From NCBI GenBank assembly GCA_022510725.1, contig JAFLSW010000007.1:17954-81953 (forward strand): a stretch of DNA of 64,000 bases. Direction: 5' to 3'. Both the position numbers and the translations under genes were made by a program. This DNA comes from Lachnospiraceae bacterium. Its GTDB lineage: Bacteria > Bacillota > Clostridia > Lachnospirales > Lachnospiraceae. The notes under the pieces were generated by a model, which made no database searches, had not been told where the DNA came from, and saw only the letters and a program-made list of their open reading frames with translations. Within the stretch, counting starts at the first letter, position 1; the number at the start of each line of letters is the position of its first letter. Of this stretch, positions 52,639 to 62,243 are shown one piece after another.

Positions 52639-55035
52639 CTCTTCTGTTCTTAGGAATCCAAGGCCCAAAGCCGATAGGATTGCAAGGGCCATATAGAACC
52701 AAAGACAGGAGGCATCTCCTGTGGACGGTTCTTTTACTTCCTCATTTTCTATTGCACTGTGGTCCTCATTAATCTTTTCACCCTCAAGAATGGTTCCGTT
52801 ATTTTGCAAAGTTCCCACTTCTTTGATGGTTCCATGATTGATAATGGTCCCGTTATTTTCGAGAGTCACATCACCTGCAATAGTAAGGCAGGCATCCTGT
52901 TCTATGGTCAGCGTCATATTGCTTTCCAACACCAGATCCTCTTTCAGCGTGATATTTCCCCTGACGATGCCGGTATCTCCTAAAATAACAATGCTGTTAC
53001 TCCTTTCATCTCCTCCGCTGTGTATGCCTTCCGCATTTCCCCCTCCCACAGCTTTTACTTCGCCGCCTAAGACCATAACGGTAATTCCATTGACATCGCT
53101 TCCGCCTTCCATGATCACACCGCCGATGCCGGCTGCAAAATCTCCGCCTGTGGCGGTAATGTCGCCGCCCTTTATGGTAACCTGTCCAGTACTATAGGCA
53201 GTATGTCCGATACCTGCTGCACCCATCCCGCCTGTAGCCGTTACGGTACCGCCGTTTATGACAATATCGCATCGATGTCCGCCAATGCCGGGCCCGCTAT
53301 TTCCGCCTACTGCCGTTATATTACCCCCGTTTATGGTGATATTTCTTGCCGCACCGGCTGATGAACCGCCGATACCGGCTCCGGTAAAGCCTCCTTCCGC
53401 GTGGATATTGCCGCCGTTTATGGTAATATTCTTGGTGCCTTCATTCCGCCTTGCGCCAATACCGCATGCCCATCCTACGGCCGTCAGGGTTCCTGTATTG
53501 CCTTCAATGGTCAGGGTTCCCGTGTTTTCTTCTCCGCTTTTTTCCAGTCCGGCATGACCTCTGCCGCTCTTTAAAATATTTTCCGTACCATCTGCAATTC
53601 TGATGGTAACTTTACCGGAACTATTTTCGACAATGACAAGAGCTGCCTGAGAAAGATCCAGATCTTCCTCTTCACTCACATCAATATTCACTCCTGCCAG
53701 GGTAATATCCGCATCTATTCCATCTGCAATCTCGATACAGTTTTTTGTGGATATGGCAGGATCTGTATTTTGAATGGTAATGGGAATACTGGTCAAAATC
53801 CGCAATACTCCCTTTACAAAATCGTAATCAACCCCCTTTGATCCGCCTGTTATGGTGAAGTCTCCGCAAATGTGACTGTGCCCCTGAAAAGTGTTATCTT
53901 TTTTTATTGTTAGGTTCACTTCGCTGCCAATTTCCGAATTTCTACTGTCTTCTGCGTCATATCCGCTTCCTATTGCTTCTCCATGGCCTATGACGATTTT
54001 CACATCGCCGCCGAGGATCCTGATATTTTCTCCGGTTTTACCGTAACCGCCTCCAATACCGGCTCCCCACATTGATTCTGCAGTTATAGTACCATCATTT
54101 ATAGTAATATTGCTGCCACTACCGCTTTGTCCGCCGCCGATTCCCGCTCCGGATCCCTCTTCCTCTGTCTTAGCGGATACAACGCCGCCATTGATGGTGA
54201 TATCAGTACCGTTTCCACCGTAACCGCCGCCGATTCCCGCACTGAAATTTTCTCCTATTGCCGTAACAGTCCCACCATTGATGGTGATCTTGCTGCCGTC
54301 ACTATTATATCCGCCGCCGATACCGGCTCCGTTTTCTCCTCCTGTTGCTGTAATGATCCCATCGTTTATCACGATATTGCTGCCGATACCATAAAAACCG
54401 CCACCGATGCCTGCTCCCTGTACTCCTCCTGTAGCAGTGATCGTACCGCCTTCTATGACGATATTGCCTGTTGCTTTGGATTTTCCGCCGCCGATCCCGG
54501 CTCCGAATTGACCGCCCTCGGCTATTAAGGTTCCTGTCCCACTCTTGATGGTCAAAGTGCCTGTTTCATCCTCTTTACCGTTTTTCTCTATTGCTGCATG
54601 GTCTCCGCCGGCCTTTAATCTATTTTCCGTGCCATTAGCAAGTTTCAAGGTAACATTTCCCCTGCTTTGGTCAGCGATCTTAATTGGCGCTTCCCCTTCT
54701 TCACTCACATCAATATTAACACCTGCCAAAGTGATGTTTGCATCCACACCTTCCGCGATCTCAATACGGTTTGTAACAACGGCACCCGGATCTATATTTT
54801 GGATCATCATCTGCGCATCCGTCAGGATCGTCAGCACTCCATCCTCAAACCTATAATCTTCGCCCTTTTTTCCGCCCATAACAACAAGCCCTTCTGTCGG
54901 CGTTTTGGCTGCCACGACCACAGGGTCCATACCAAACTGTACTGCCAGGACCAGACAAAGACATCCTACTGCAAACCCAATTTTTTTTCTTCTTTTGTTC
55001 TTTGCTTTTATGACACTCTGCATTCCTTTATTCAT
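52621..55035 (-). CDS. Beta-helix surface protein 4: double module, PSTGD sorting tail
   Basis: 804 aa, the last and longest of four tandem paralogues. Signal peptide (KIGFAVGCLCLVLAVQFGM), then two copies of a module. Each begins with a G-D-Y/F head (YRFEDGVLTILTDAQ; YDFVKGVLRILTSIP), a VDANITLAGVNIDVS strand set, then glycine-rich repeats of about 27 aa with ITINGGTVTATGG and AGIGGG cores (about six, then about five). Two copies point to internal duplication. The tail EEVKEPSTGD, a helix and KKRT is a wall-sorting signal. ATG at 55035 has AGGTGG. Confidence 0.8.
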   Translation of the reverse strand: MNKGMQSVIKAKNKRRKKIGFAVGCLCLVLAVQFGMDPVVVAAKTPTEGLVVMGGKKGEDYRFEDGVLTILTDAQMMIQNIDPGAVVTNRIEIAEGVDANITLAGVNIDVSEEGEAPIKIADQSRGNVTLKLANGTENRLKAGGDHAAIEKNGKEDETGTLTIKSGTGTLIAEGGQFGAGIGGGKSKATGNIVIEGGTITATGGVQGAGIGGGFYGIGSNIVINDGIITATGGENGAGIGGGYNSDGSKITINGGTVTAIGENFSAGIGGGYGGNGTDITINGGVVSAKTEEEGSGAGIGGGQSGSGSNITINDGTITAESMWGAGIGGGYGKTGENIRILGGDVKIVIGHGEAIGSGYDAEDSRNSEIGSEVNLTIKKDNTFQGHSHICGDFTITGGSKGVDYDFVKGVLRILTSIPITIQNTDPAISTKNCIEIADGIDADITLAGVNIDVSEEEDLDLSQAALVIVENSSGKVTIRIADGTENILKSGRGHAGLEKSGEENTGTLTIEGNTGTLTAVGWACGIGARRNEGTKNITINGGNIHAEGGFTGAGIGGSSAGAARNITINGGNITAVGGNSGPGIGGHRCDIVINGGTVTATGGMGAAGIGHTAYSTGQVTIKGGDITATGGDFAAGIGGVIMEGGSDVNGITVMVLGGEVKAVGGGNAEGIHSGGDERSNSIVILGDTGIVRGNITLKEDLVLESNMTLTIEQDACLTIAGDVTLENNGTIINHGTIKEVGTLQNNGTILEGEKINEDHSAIENEEVKEPSTGDASCLWFYMALAILSALGLGFLRTEEKKRTV

Positions 55036-55057
55036 TTTGCCACCTATCAAAGTTTCG

Positions 55058-56872
55058 TTAAAATACTTTTTTCTTTTCACCGGCTTTCATGCCCCATATA
55101 CCTGCGCCTGCCAGCATGGCCAGAACAAAATACATGAACAGATAGCTTTCCTCACCGGTGGCAGGCTCTGCTTCCTGACCAATCTCTTCTTCTGTGTCAG
55201 TTTCTCCGGACACAGCATCCTCCTCAACCGGAACATCTTCTTTTACGGAACCGTTTTCAATGGGATTTCCTTTAAAAGATCCGCTTCCGTCTATGGTTCC
55301 ATTGTTATAGATGATTCCGTCATTATTGATGTAACCGATATAGTTGATGGTTCCATTATTTTGAATGGTTCCGTCATTGGACAGTGTTATGGCCTTTTCG
55401 ATAGTCAAAGATGCCCCATCTTCTATTGTCAATACCACATCGGAGTCAATCCTCACATTATTTTGCAGACTGACTTCGCCTGTAACAGTCCCCTTATTTC
55501 TGATCACGATCATGCTGCTGGCTTCTCCGCCTTCTACGCCGCTTCCGATGCTTTCGCCTTCTTCTGCGGATGCATTAACATTGCCGTTTAAGATGATAAT
55601 GCTTTCACCTGCGCCTTTGAGGCCACCGCCGATGCCCGTGCCATACAGACCGCCGGCAGCTGTTAATAAACTATCTCTGATAAAGATATTTTGGGCATTG
55701 CCCAAATTACCGCCGCCGACGCCCGCGCCGCCGTTTCTCGCAACAGCGACCACTTCCGCATCGATTATGACAATATTGATGCCATCGCCTTCGTTACCGC
55801 CGCCGATGCCCGCGCTGAAATTCTCTCCTACCGCTACAACTTTACCGCCTTTTATGGTAATATCCGTAGCGTTGCCTTCCGTTCCGCCGCCAATGCCTGC
55901 TCCGAAGCTTCTTCCCATGGCTTCTATGTTGGAATCTTCTATGGTGATCCTTTCCGCATCTCCGCCGATCTTATCGTCTACACCGTCCAGTTCACCGCCG
56001 AGACCGCCGCCGATCCCGGCTCCGTCATCTCCGCCCGTTGCCGTTATCTTACTGTTTTTGATGGTAATATCCATGGCATTCCCATTTTTACCGCCGCCGA
56101 TCCCGGCTCCATAGGTTCCGCCCTCTGCCATTACCGTGGCGTTTTCTATCAGGATTTCCATACCGGAGGCACCATTGCCGCCGCCGATGCCGGCTCCATA
56201 GCTCCCTCCTGTTGCCGTTACGGTACAGTTCTTGATATTGATCTTGCTCGCTATACCGAATTCTCCGCCGCCGATTCCGGCTGCCAATGCGCCACCTTCT
56301 GCTACAATGATACCGCCTTCTATATTGATGTTGATACAGCTTCCATAATCTCTGGCACCGATGCCCGCTCCATGGCGTCCTCCTGTCACATTTAAAACTC
56401 CGGTTTTTCCCGTGATAGTCAGGGTACCTGTAGTATTTATGCCATTCTTTTCTATGCCGGCATGTTTCCAGCCGCCTGTTAAGGTATTTTCCGTGCCGTC
56501 TGCAAGCCTGATGGTAACCTTGCCGGTACTGTTTTCTTCAATATAGATGGCCGCCGCATCCCCGGAACCGGAATTGACGGAAGGGATCTCAATGTTAACT
56601 CCTGCCAGGGTAATATCCGCATCTACTCCGTAAGAGATCACAATGTGATCTGTGGTAGCTACGGAAGGATCTGTATTTTTTATGGTAATGGGCGTATCGG
56701 AAAAGATCCGCAATACCCCCTTGCCATAATTATAGTCGTCTCCCTTAACACCGCCTGTTACGGTAAAATCTCCGCATACCGTATCCGCTGCATATACATC
56801 GACGGATCCCGGCTGTCCCAAAGCCATAAGTCCTGCCAAAACACTTACTGCAAATAACAATCTTTTTTTCAT
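55058..56872 (-). CDS. Beta-helix surface protein 3, PATGE sorting tail
   Basis: 604 aa. Signal peptide (MKKRLLFAVSVLAGLMALG), head ICGDF-type CGDFTVTGGVKGDDYNY, VDADITLAGVNIEIP, then nine glycine-rich repeats with cores GAGIGGG / ITIKNSKITATGG, an SIGSGVEGG break, a T-rich strand part (VRIDSDVVLTIEDGA) and tail PATGE, helix, EKKKVF. It differs from its neighbours by many K/N substitutions in the repeat positions. ATG overlaps the stop of the paralogue upstream (ATGA), so they are translationally coupled. Confidence 0.8.
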   Translation of the reverse strand: MKKRLLFAVSVLAGLMALGQPGSVDVYAADTVCGDFTVTGGVKGDDYNYGKGVLRIFSDTPITIKNTDPSVATTDHIVISYGVDADITLAGVNIEIPSVNSGSGDAAAIYIEENSTGKVTIRLADGTENTLTGGWKHAGIEKNGINTTGTLTITGKTGVLNVTGGRHGAGIGARDYGSCININIEGGIIVAEGGALAAGIGGGEFGIASKINIKNCTVTATGGSYGAGIGGGNGASGMEILIENATVMAEGGTYGAGIGGGKNGNAMDITIKNSKITATGGDDGAGIGGGLGGELDGVDDKIGGDAERITIEDSNIEAMGRSFGAGIGGGTEGNATDITIKGGKVVAVGENFSAGIGGGNEGDGINIVIIDAEVVAVARNGGAGVGGGNLGNAQNIFIRDSLLTAAGGLYGTGIGGGLKGAGESIIILNGNVNASAEEGESIGSGVEGGEASSMIVIRNKGTVTGEVSLQNNVRIDSDVVLTIEDGASLTIEKAITLSNDGTIQNNGTINYIGYINNDGIIYNNGTIDGSGSFKGNPIENGSVKEDVPVEEDAVSGETDTEEEIGQEAEPATGEESYLFMYFVLAMLAGAGIWGMKAGEKKKVF

Positions 56873-58686
56873 CTTGATCCCTTTTCCTTTCTTTCCGGTA
56901 ATGCCATCATATAAATGCCCATTCCTGCCATGACTGCAAGGATGGTATATAGCCAAAGCATCGATTTGTCCCCGGTTTCCGGTTCCGTCACATCCTGTTC
57001 TATATCCTGCCGCTCCATGACATCCTGTTCTATATCCTGTTTTGCATCATCCTGTTCTACAGGCTCTGCGGATACACTCTCATGAATGACATCATTTCCT
57101 TCCAGTTTTCCACGATTGGCTATTTCTCCCTGGTCCTCCAGTGTCCCTCTATTGCTGATCGTTCCCAGAATACTGATCGTTCCCTGATTATAAATGATGC
57201 CGTTATTGGTAAGCACAGTTTTGTCTTCTACGATCAAAATAGCACCTTTTTCAATCGTCAATGTTATATTATTATCGATCGTCAGATCCATTTGAGGTCT
57301 TATTCTTCCTTTTACAGTGGCAACATCCCCTTCTACGATAAGACTGCCGCCACGGGAAGGATTTGCTCCCGCACCGTTACCGATATCGTTTGTGGCCTCT
57401 TCTCTTGCTGATGCTGCTATGCTGCCGCCCAGGATAACAATGTTTCCGCCGACGCCTCCCATTCCGCCGCCGATCCCGGCTGCATAATTGCCTCCCACGG
57501 CTGTGATGCTGCCTTCTTCTATGGTAAGATCATATCCGTCCATCTTTCGACCGCCGCCGATCCCGGCTGCATATATTCCTCCCATGGCTGTTATATCGCC
57601 ACCACTTATCATGATCCTATTTCCGGCTCCATAGCAGCCGCCGCCGATCCCCGCTCCGCTTTCGTCCGATGCGAGACAACTGTCTCCGTATTTCCCTATG
57701 AATCCCGTTGCAGTCACGGTACCGCCATGGATGATGATCCCTCGTCCTGCTCCGCCATAGCCGCCGCCGATTCCCGCTCCGCCTGCCGTTCCCCTCGCTT
57801 TGATATCACCATCATGGATAATGATATTTACTCCGGTTTTATCGTAGCCGCCGCCAATGCCGGCTGCCCGCACGCCTCCGATGGCTGTTACATCGCCGCC
57901 GTTTATGCTAATGACACGACCCAAACCATGTGTTCCACCACCAATGCCGGCTCCTTTTCCCCCGCCTGTTGCCGTGATCGTGCCGCCATTGATGGTAATA
58001 TAAAATCCATCTCCCTCTGATCCGCCGCCGATCCCGGCTCCTTCGTCTCCGCCGACAGCTTTTATGATACCGCCGTCAATGGCAATACTGCGTCCGGCTT
58101 CCAGTTTTGCACCACCGATGCCGGCCCCATAGAGACCTCCTTCTACCTGTAGGATTCCCGTATTGCCCGAGATCGTCAATGTTCCGGCTGCATCTTCACC
58201 ATTTTTCTCCAGACCTGCACGGTTTCTTCCGCTTTTTAACATATTTTCTGTACCGTCTGCAAGTCTGATGGTAACATCACCTGTCCTGTTATCCGCGATC
58301 TGAAATGCAGCCCGGCCATTGGAATCATCCAGCAGGGAACTCACATCAATATTGACTCCTGCCAAGGTAATATCGGCTTCGCCTTCTCCATCCGTAACCG
58401 CAATGCGGTTTGTGGTAGCGGCAGCAGGGTCTGCATTCCGAATGACGATAGGTGTTTCTGTCCGAACCTGCAGCACGCCGTCCTCAAAGGTGTAATCCAC
58501 ACCCAGGGTACCGCCTGTTATCAAAAAATCGCCGCACTCTTCCTCCGTTGCGGCAAAGACATCCACCGTAGTGATCTGTCCCGTCACAGATAAAATCGAC
58601 AACATGCATGACAGAACAAATATCCTGCCATGCATATTTTTTAATATTTTTACGCTTCTTCTATCTGCTTTTTTCTCAGCCCGCAT
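56869..58686 (-). CDS. Beta-helix surface protein 2, PETGD sorting tail
   Basis: 605 aa. Signal peptide region (IFVLSCMLSILSVTG), head EECGDFLITGGTLGVDYTF, ADITLAGVNIDVS, eight repeats with AGIGGG cores (one with an insertion GKYGDSCLASDESG), DIGNG break, a strand-rich stem and a linker with near-exact repeats of IEQDV, then PETGD, a hydrophobic helix and basic end. Probably a right-handed beta-helix anchored by sortase. GAGGA ribosome site. Confidence 0.8.
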   Translation of the reverse strand: MRAEKKADRRSVKILKNMHGRIFVLSCMLSILSVTGQITTVDVFAATEEECGDFLITGGTLGVDYTFEDGVLQVRTETPIVIRNADPAAATTNRIAVTDGEGEADITLAGVNIDVSSLLDDSNGRAAFQIADNRTGDVTIRLADGTENMLKSGRNRAGLEKNGEDAAGTLTISGNTGILQVEGGLYGAGIGGAKLEAGRSIAIDGGIIKAVGGDEGAGIGGGSEGDGFYITINGGTITATGGGKGAGIGGGTHGLGRVISINGGDVTAIGGVRAAGIGGGYDKTGVNIIIHDGDIKARGTAGGAGIGGGYGGAGRGIIIHGGTVTATGFIGKYGDSCLASDESGAGIGGGCYGAGNRIMISGGDITAMGGIYAAGIGGGRKMDGYDLTIEEGSITAVGGNYAAGIGGGMGGVGGNIVILGGSIAASAREEATNDIGNGAGANPSRGGSLIVEGDVATVKGRIRPQMDLTIDNNITLTIEKGAILIVEDKTVLTNNGIIYNQGTISILGTISNRGTLEDQGEIANRGKLEGNDVIHESVSAEPVEQDDAKQDIEQDVMERQDIEQDVTEPETGDKSMLWLYTILAVMAGMGIYMMALPERKEKGSR

Positions 58687-58708
58687 TCTGTTTCCTCTAT
58701 CATGAATC

Positions 58709-60550
58709 CTATTTATATTTTCCTTTTTTCTTTTCTGATAATTCTATCATACAAATTCCTGTTCCGGCAATTAGGGCAAGAAATAGATACAACCGGAGGT
58801 AGGATTCCTCACCTGTATTCGGTTCTGCAACATCACTGCTGCTCCCATTACCATGATCAACAGGAAAATCTTCATCAAGGGTTCCACTGCCTGTTAGATT
58901 TCCTTGATCATCTATGATTCCCTGATCATGAATCCCTCCTTCATTGCTGACGGCTCCTAAAATAATGATTTTCCCCTGATTATAAATGTTTCCTTTATTG
59001 GTAAATGTCACATCTTCTTCAATGATTAAAACGGCCTTTTCTTCCACTGTCAATGTCACATTGCTGTCAATCGTCAAATCCCTTTGCAGGCTCACGGCGC
59101 CTTTTACCGTACCGACATTTTGTCTTATGACCAAAGTACTGCTATCCGCAAGAGTGGCAGACCTGCGCCCATTTCCAATGTCATCTGAATTTTTACTGCC
59201 TGCTGATGCGGCTACCGTGCCGCCCACGATAATAATATTCGCACCTCTGCCTGCATTTCCGCCGCCAATACCGGCTGCACCCTTTCCTCCGTCAGCCGTT
59301 ACATTGCCGCCATCTATCAAGATATTCATGCCCGCCTTTCCTGAGCCGCCGCCGATGCCCGCTGCTAAATTTCCGCCTTTGGCTGTTACATTGCCACCAC
59401 TTATCACAATGTTGTCTCCTCCTCCATAATGCCCGCCGCCAATACCGGCTCCACCATCAACCTGGGGCGCACCCCCACTTCCATATATTCCCAATGTAGT
59501 TACCGTACCGCCATAAATGGTAATATTCCGTCCGCTCCCGGCCCGGCCACCGCCGATACCGGCTCCGCCTTCTACTCCTGATGCTTCCACTGTACCGCCA
59601 TTTATGGTAATGCCTTTTCCGGTCTTATAGGCTCCGCCGCCAATACCGGCTGCTCGTTGTCCGCCTGTAGCAGTGATCTTGCCGTCATGGATGGTAATAT
59701 CATGTCCCTCTCCATCTTCTCCTCCACCGATGCCGGCTCCACGGCCTCCTCCTACAGCTGTTACAGTGCCGCCATAAATGGTAATATTCCGTCCGCTCCC
59801 GGCCCGGCCACCGCCGATGCCCGCTCCGCCGTCTCCTCCTGTTGCCGTGATATCTCCGGCATTGATGGTAATATCCCGTCCTGCATCTTTTTCTCCGCCG
59901 CCGATGCCGGCACTTTTAAATCCGCCGATGGCTCTGATCACGCCGCCATCAATGACAATATGATGTCCACATTCCAGTTTTGCGCCGCCGATTCCGGCAC
60001 CATATGGTCCTCCTTCAGCCTGTAAGATTCCTGTCCTGCCTGAAATTGTCAGGATTCCGGTTGCACTTTCGCCATTTTTTTCCAGACCTGCATGATTTCT
60101 ACCACTTTTTAAGATATTTTCTGTACCGTCTGCCAGTTTGATGGTAACATTGCCTGCGCTGTTATCCCCAATCTTAAATGCAGCTCGGCCATCCGAATCA
60201 CCCTCAGGTACAGAGCTTACATCCACATTTATCCCTGCCAAAGTGATATTGGCATCTACATCCTTTTCAACTTCAATACGATCTTCTGTAGGCACAGAGG
60301 GATCCATATTTTGAATGGTTATGGGAGTATCGGTATGAATCTGTAATATGCCATCCCCAAAGCTGTAATCTATGTCTTTTGTGCCGCCTGTTACTATAAA
60401 ATCCCCGCATTCTTCCTCTGCCGCAGCAAGGACTTCCATGGGTTTTCGCAGCCAAACAGCCCCAAAAAGCATAAAAATACACGCCAAGATCAAGATCCTG
60501 CCATGCTTCTTTCCCAAACTCCTATTTTTTTGTACACTTCTCTCTCCCAT
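58709..60550 (-). CDS. Beta-helix surface protein 1, PNTGE sorting tail
   Basis: 613 aa, first gene of the four. Signal peptide (ILILACIFMLFGAVWL), head EECGDFIVTGGTKDIDYSF, VDANITLAGINVDVS, then nine AGIGGG repeats. Two adjacent repeats are nearly identical even at DNA level (see repeats). DIGNG break, stem, PNTGE, helix and KKKGK end. The repeats (about 27 aa, G-x-[DE/N]-ITI-GG-TVTA-GG) suit a right-handed beta-helix. Start at 60550 after GGGAG; longer upstream frame starts are rejected. Confidence 0.8.
   Translation of the reverse strand: MGERSVQKNRSLGKKHGRILILACIFMLFGAVWLRKPMEVLAAAEEECGDFIVTGGTKDIDYSFGDGILQIHTDTPITIQNMDPSVPTEDRIEVEKDVDANITLAGINVDVSSVPEGDSDGRAAFKIGDNSAGNVTIKLADGTENILKSGRNHAGLEKNGESATGILTISGRTGILQAEGGPYGAGIGGAKLECGHHIVIDGGVIRAIGGFKSAGIGGGEKDAGRDITINAGDITATGGDGGAGIGGGRAGSGRNITIYGGTVTAVGGGRGAGIGGGEDGEGHDITIHDGKITATGGQRAAGIGGGAYKTGKGITINGGTVEASGVEGGAGIGGGRAGSGRNITIYGGTVTTLGIYGSGGAPQVDGGAGIGGGHYGGGDNIVISGGNVTAKGGNLAAGIGGGSGKAGMNILIDGGNVTADGGKGAAGIGGGNAGRGANIIIVGGTVAASAGSKNSDDIGNGRRSATLADSSTLVIRQNVGTVKGAVSLQRDLTIDSNVTLTVEEKAVLIIEEDVTFTNKGNIYNQGKIIILGAVSNEGGIHDQGIIDDQGNLTGSGTLDEDFPVDHGNGSSSDVAEPNTGEESYLRLYLFLALIAGTGICMIELSEKKKGKYK
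59508..59557 (-). repeat. Near-identical 50-bp intragenic repeat, copy A
   Basis: This 50-bp stretch is identical to 59769-59818, encoding the same repeat unit around GAGIGGGRAGSGRNITIY. Confidence 0.9.
59769..59818 (-). repeat. Near-identical 50-bp intragenic repeat, copy B
   Basis: Identical 50 bp to 59508-59557, 261 bp away within the same beta-helix gene; evidence of recent unequal exchange or gene conversion. Confidence 0.9.
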
Positions 60551-60629
60551 AATGAACAGACTCCCTCTTAAGTAAGACAAAACCGACGAAATGAATTTCG
60601 TATAGATTAACAATAGGTTACTGCTCATT

Positions 60630-60660
60630 ATTATAGCACATTCACCCGGTAGTATGGCAA
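60630..60660 (-). promoter_or_regulatory. Promoter of the beta-helix operon
   Basis: Minus-strand TTGCCA (60655-60660), 19-bp spacer, TATAAT (60630-60635) preceded by TGC, an extended -10; about 80 bp before the first ATG. Confidence 0.6.
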
Positions 60661-60692
60661 TGCTAATATGCAAAATTTTTAAAAAAAAATTT

Positions 60693-60741
60693 ACACAAAA
60701 AAAGCGCATTCTCCATCCAAATCCGGATAGAAAATGCGCTT
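60693..60741 (-). terminator. Intrinsic terminator of metY
   Basis: Minus-strand stem AAGCGCATTTTCTATCC / GGATGGAGAATGCGCTT (one or two mismatches/wobbles) followed by TTTTTTTGTGT. It separates metY from the beta-helix operon. Confidence 0.85.
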
Positions 60742-60750
60742 ATTTTATGA

Positions 60751-62058
60751 TCACTGTACTGCTTTAAATGCCTCCTCCAGATCTTCGATGATATCATCGA
60801 TATTTTCTGTTCCGATGGAAAGGCGGATGGTGTTGGGTTTGATGCCCTGATCCTCTAATTCCTCACCGTTTAACTGGGAGTGGGTGGTGGATGCGGGATG
60901 GATCACTAAGGATTTTACATCCGCAACATTGGCAAGGAGGGAGAACAGCTCTAAATTGTCAATGAAGTCTTTTGCTTTCTTATCGTCTCCCTTGATCTCA
61001 AAGGTAAAGATGGAACCGCCGCCATTCGGGAAGTATTTTGCATACAACTCTTTTTGAGCAGGATCATCGGATACTGCAGGATGATTTACCTTCTCTACCT
61101 GGGGATGTTTGTTTAAGTATTCCACTACCTTTAAGGCATTTTCCACATGCCGTTCTACTCTTAAGGACAAGGTTTCCAAGCCCTGGAGGAAGAAGAATGC
61201 GTGGAAGGGAGAAAGGGTTGCTCCCGTATCCCTTAAGAGGATAGCGCGGATCTTGGTAACAAAAGCTGCCGGTCCCACTGCCTTGGTGAAGCTTACGCCG
61301 TGGTAGCTGGGATTGGGCTCTGTCAGAGAAGGAAACTTGCCGCTTGCTTCCCAGTCAAATTTGCCGCTGTCTACGATAACACCGCCGATGGTAGTACCGT
61401 GTCCGCCGATAAACTTGGTAGCGGAATGTACGACGATATCTGCGCCGTATTCAATGGGGCGTACTAAGTAAGGAGTTGCAAAAGTATTGTCGATCACCAA
61501 CGGGATCTTGTGGGCATGGGCGATGGATGCAATCTTTTCAATATCCACCACATCCGAATTGGGATTGCCCAAAGTCTCGATGAAAACTGCCTTAGTGTTG
61601 TCTTTGATAGCACTCTCCAGCTCATCATAGTTAAAGGGATCTACAAAAGTGGTATCAATGCCGTATTGAGGCAGAGTATGTGCCAACAGGTTGTAGGTAC
61701 CGCCGTAGATGTTTTTGGCAGATACGATATGGTCTCCCTGCTGTGCCAGGTTTTCAAAAGTATAAGTAATGGCTGCCGCACCGGAGGCCACTGCCAAAGC
61801 TGCAACGCCGCCTTCCAGTGCTGCGATCCTTTGTTCAAATATATCTTCTGTAGGGTTGGTCAGTCTGCCGTAGATATTTCCGGCATCGCTTAAATTAAAT
61901 CTTGCAGCAGCATGATCGCTGTTTTTAAATACATAAGAGGAGGTTTGATAGATCGGTACTGCTCTGGCATCCGTAACCGGATCCGGTTTTTCCTGTCCTA
62001 CATGAAGCTGTAAGGTTTCAAATTTTAAATTTCTCTGATCATAGGTTTTCTTGCTCAT
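60751..62058 (-). CDS. metY: O-acetylhomoserine aminocarboxypropyltransferase (sulfhydrylase)
   Basis: About 435 aa PLP enzyme of the Cys/Met metabolism family. Makes homocysteine from O-acetylhomoserine and sulfide. Seen are [14 protein letters not shown] at the start, [18 protein letters not shown] near residue 70, and the PLP Lys in [11 protein letters not shown] near 210. The HGT site and DPARALFH-type C-terminal lead fit MetY better than MetB/MetC. The second ATG of an ATGATG pair suits the AAGGA spacing better. It follows nifU with a structured gap. Confidence 0.93.
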   Translation of the reverse strand: MSKKTYDQRNLKFETLQLHVGQEKPDPVTDARAVPIYQTSSYVFKNSDHAAARFNLSDAGNIYGRLTNPTEDIFEQRIAALEGGVAALAVASGAAAITYTFENLAQQGDHIVSAKNIYGGTYNLLAHTLPQYGIDTTFVDPFNYDELESAIKDNTKAVFIETLGNPNSDVVDIEKIASIAHAHKIPLVIDNTFATPYLVRPIEYGADIVVHSATKFIGGHGTTIGGVIVDSGKFDWEASGKFPSLTEPNPSYHGVSFTKAVGPAAFVTKIRAILLRDTGATLSPFHAFFFLQGLETLSLRVERHVENALKVVEYLNKHPQVEKVNHPAVSDDPAQKELYAKYFPNGGGSIFTFEIKGDDKKAKDFIDNLELFSLLANVADVKSLVIHPASTTHSQLNGEELEDQGIKPNTIRLSIGTENIDDIIEDLEEAFKAVQ

Positions 62059-62133
62059 CATATCCTTCTTTCTCCGGCATTTTACCGGCTTATGTTCTCT
62101 TTTCTTTCTATGGCTATCCTAGCATTTTCCTAT

Positions 62134-62195
62134 TTTTCTGTCTAATACAGAAAACAAGCACCTGGTTATAGGTTTATTCTATAACAAGATGCTTG
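62134..62195. promoter_or_regulatory. Two adjacent inverted repeats in the nifU-metY gap
   Basis: TTTTCTGT-ctaat-ACAGAAAA (62134-62154) has perfect 8-bp arms. Next to it lies a 17-bp arm hairpin with one mismatch (62155-62171 with 62179-62195). In the minus direction the large hairpin follows nifU and is trailed by TTTT, so it may end the nifSU transcript, while the small dyad could be a metY operator. A minus-strand TTGACA (62194-62199) adjoins, but no convincing -10. Confidence 0.5.
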
Positions 62196-62243
62196 TCAAT
62201 TTTTCTATGATGTTATTCTGTCATAGAGAAAGAAGATTTAATA

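Noticed and set aside
55365..56114. Plus-strand ORF of 249 aa rich in Pro/Ala/Ser
   Set aside because: Its PPxPAP-type composition is the reverse complement of GGxGAG codons of the beta-helix repeats; not a gene. The same holds for similar ORFs at 52838, 54127, 55691 and 58986.
52621..60550. Regular short repeats that could suggest a CRISPR array
   Set aside because: The repeats are in-frame glycine-rich protein repeats of about 27 codons, not direct repeats with unique spacers.
62059..62243. Possible SAM riboswitch upstream of metY
   Set aside because: No SAM-I type conserved core is seen; only two simple inverted repeats.
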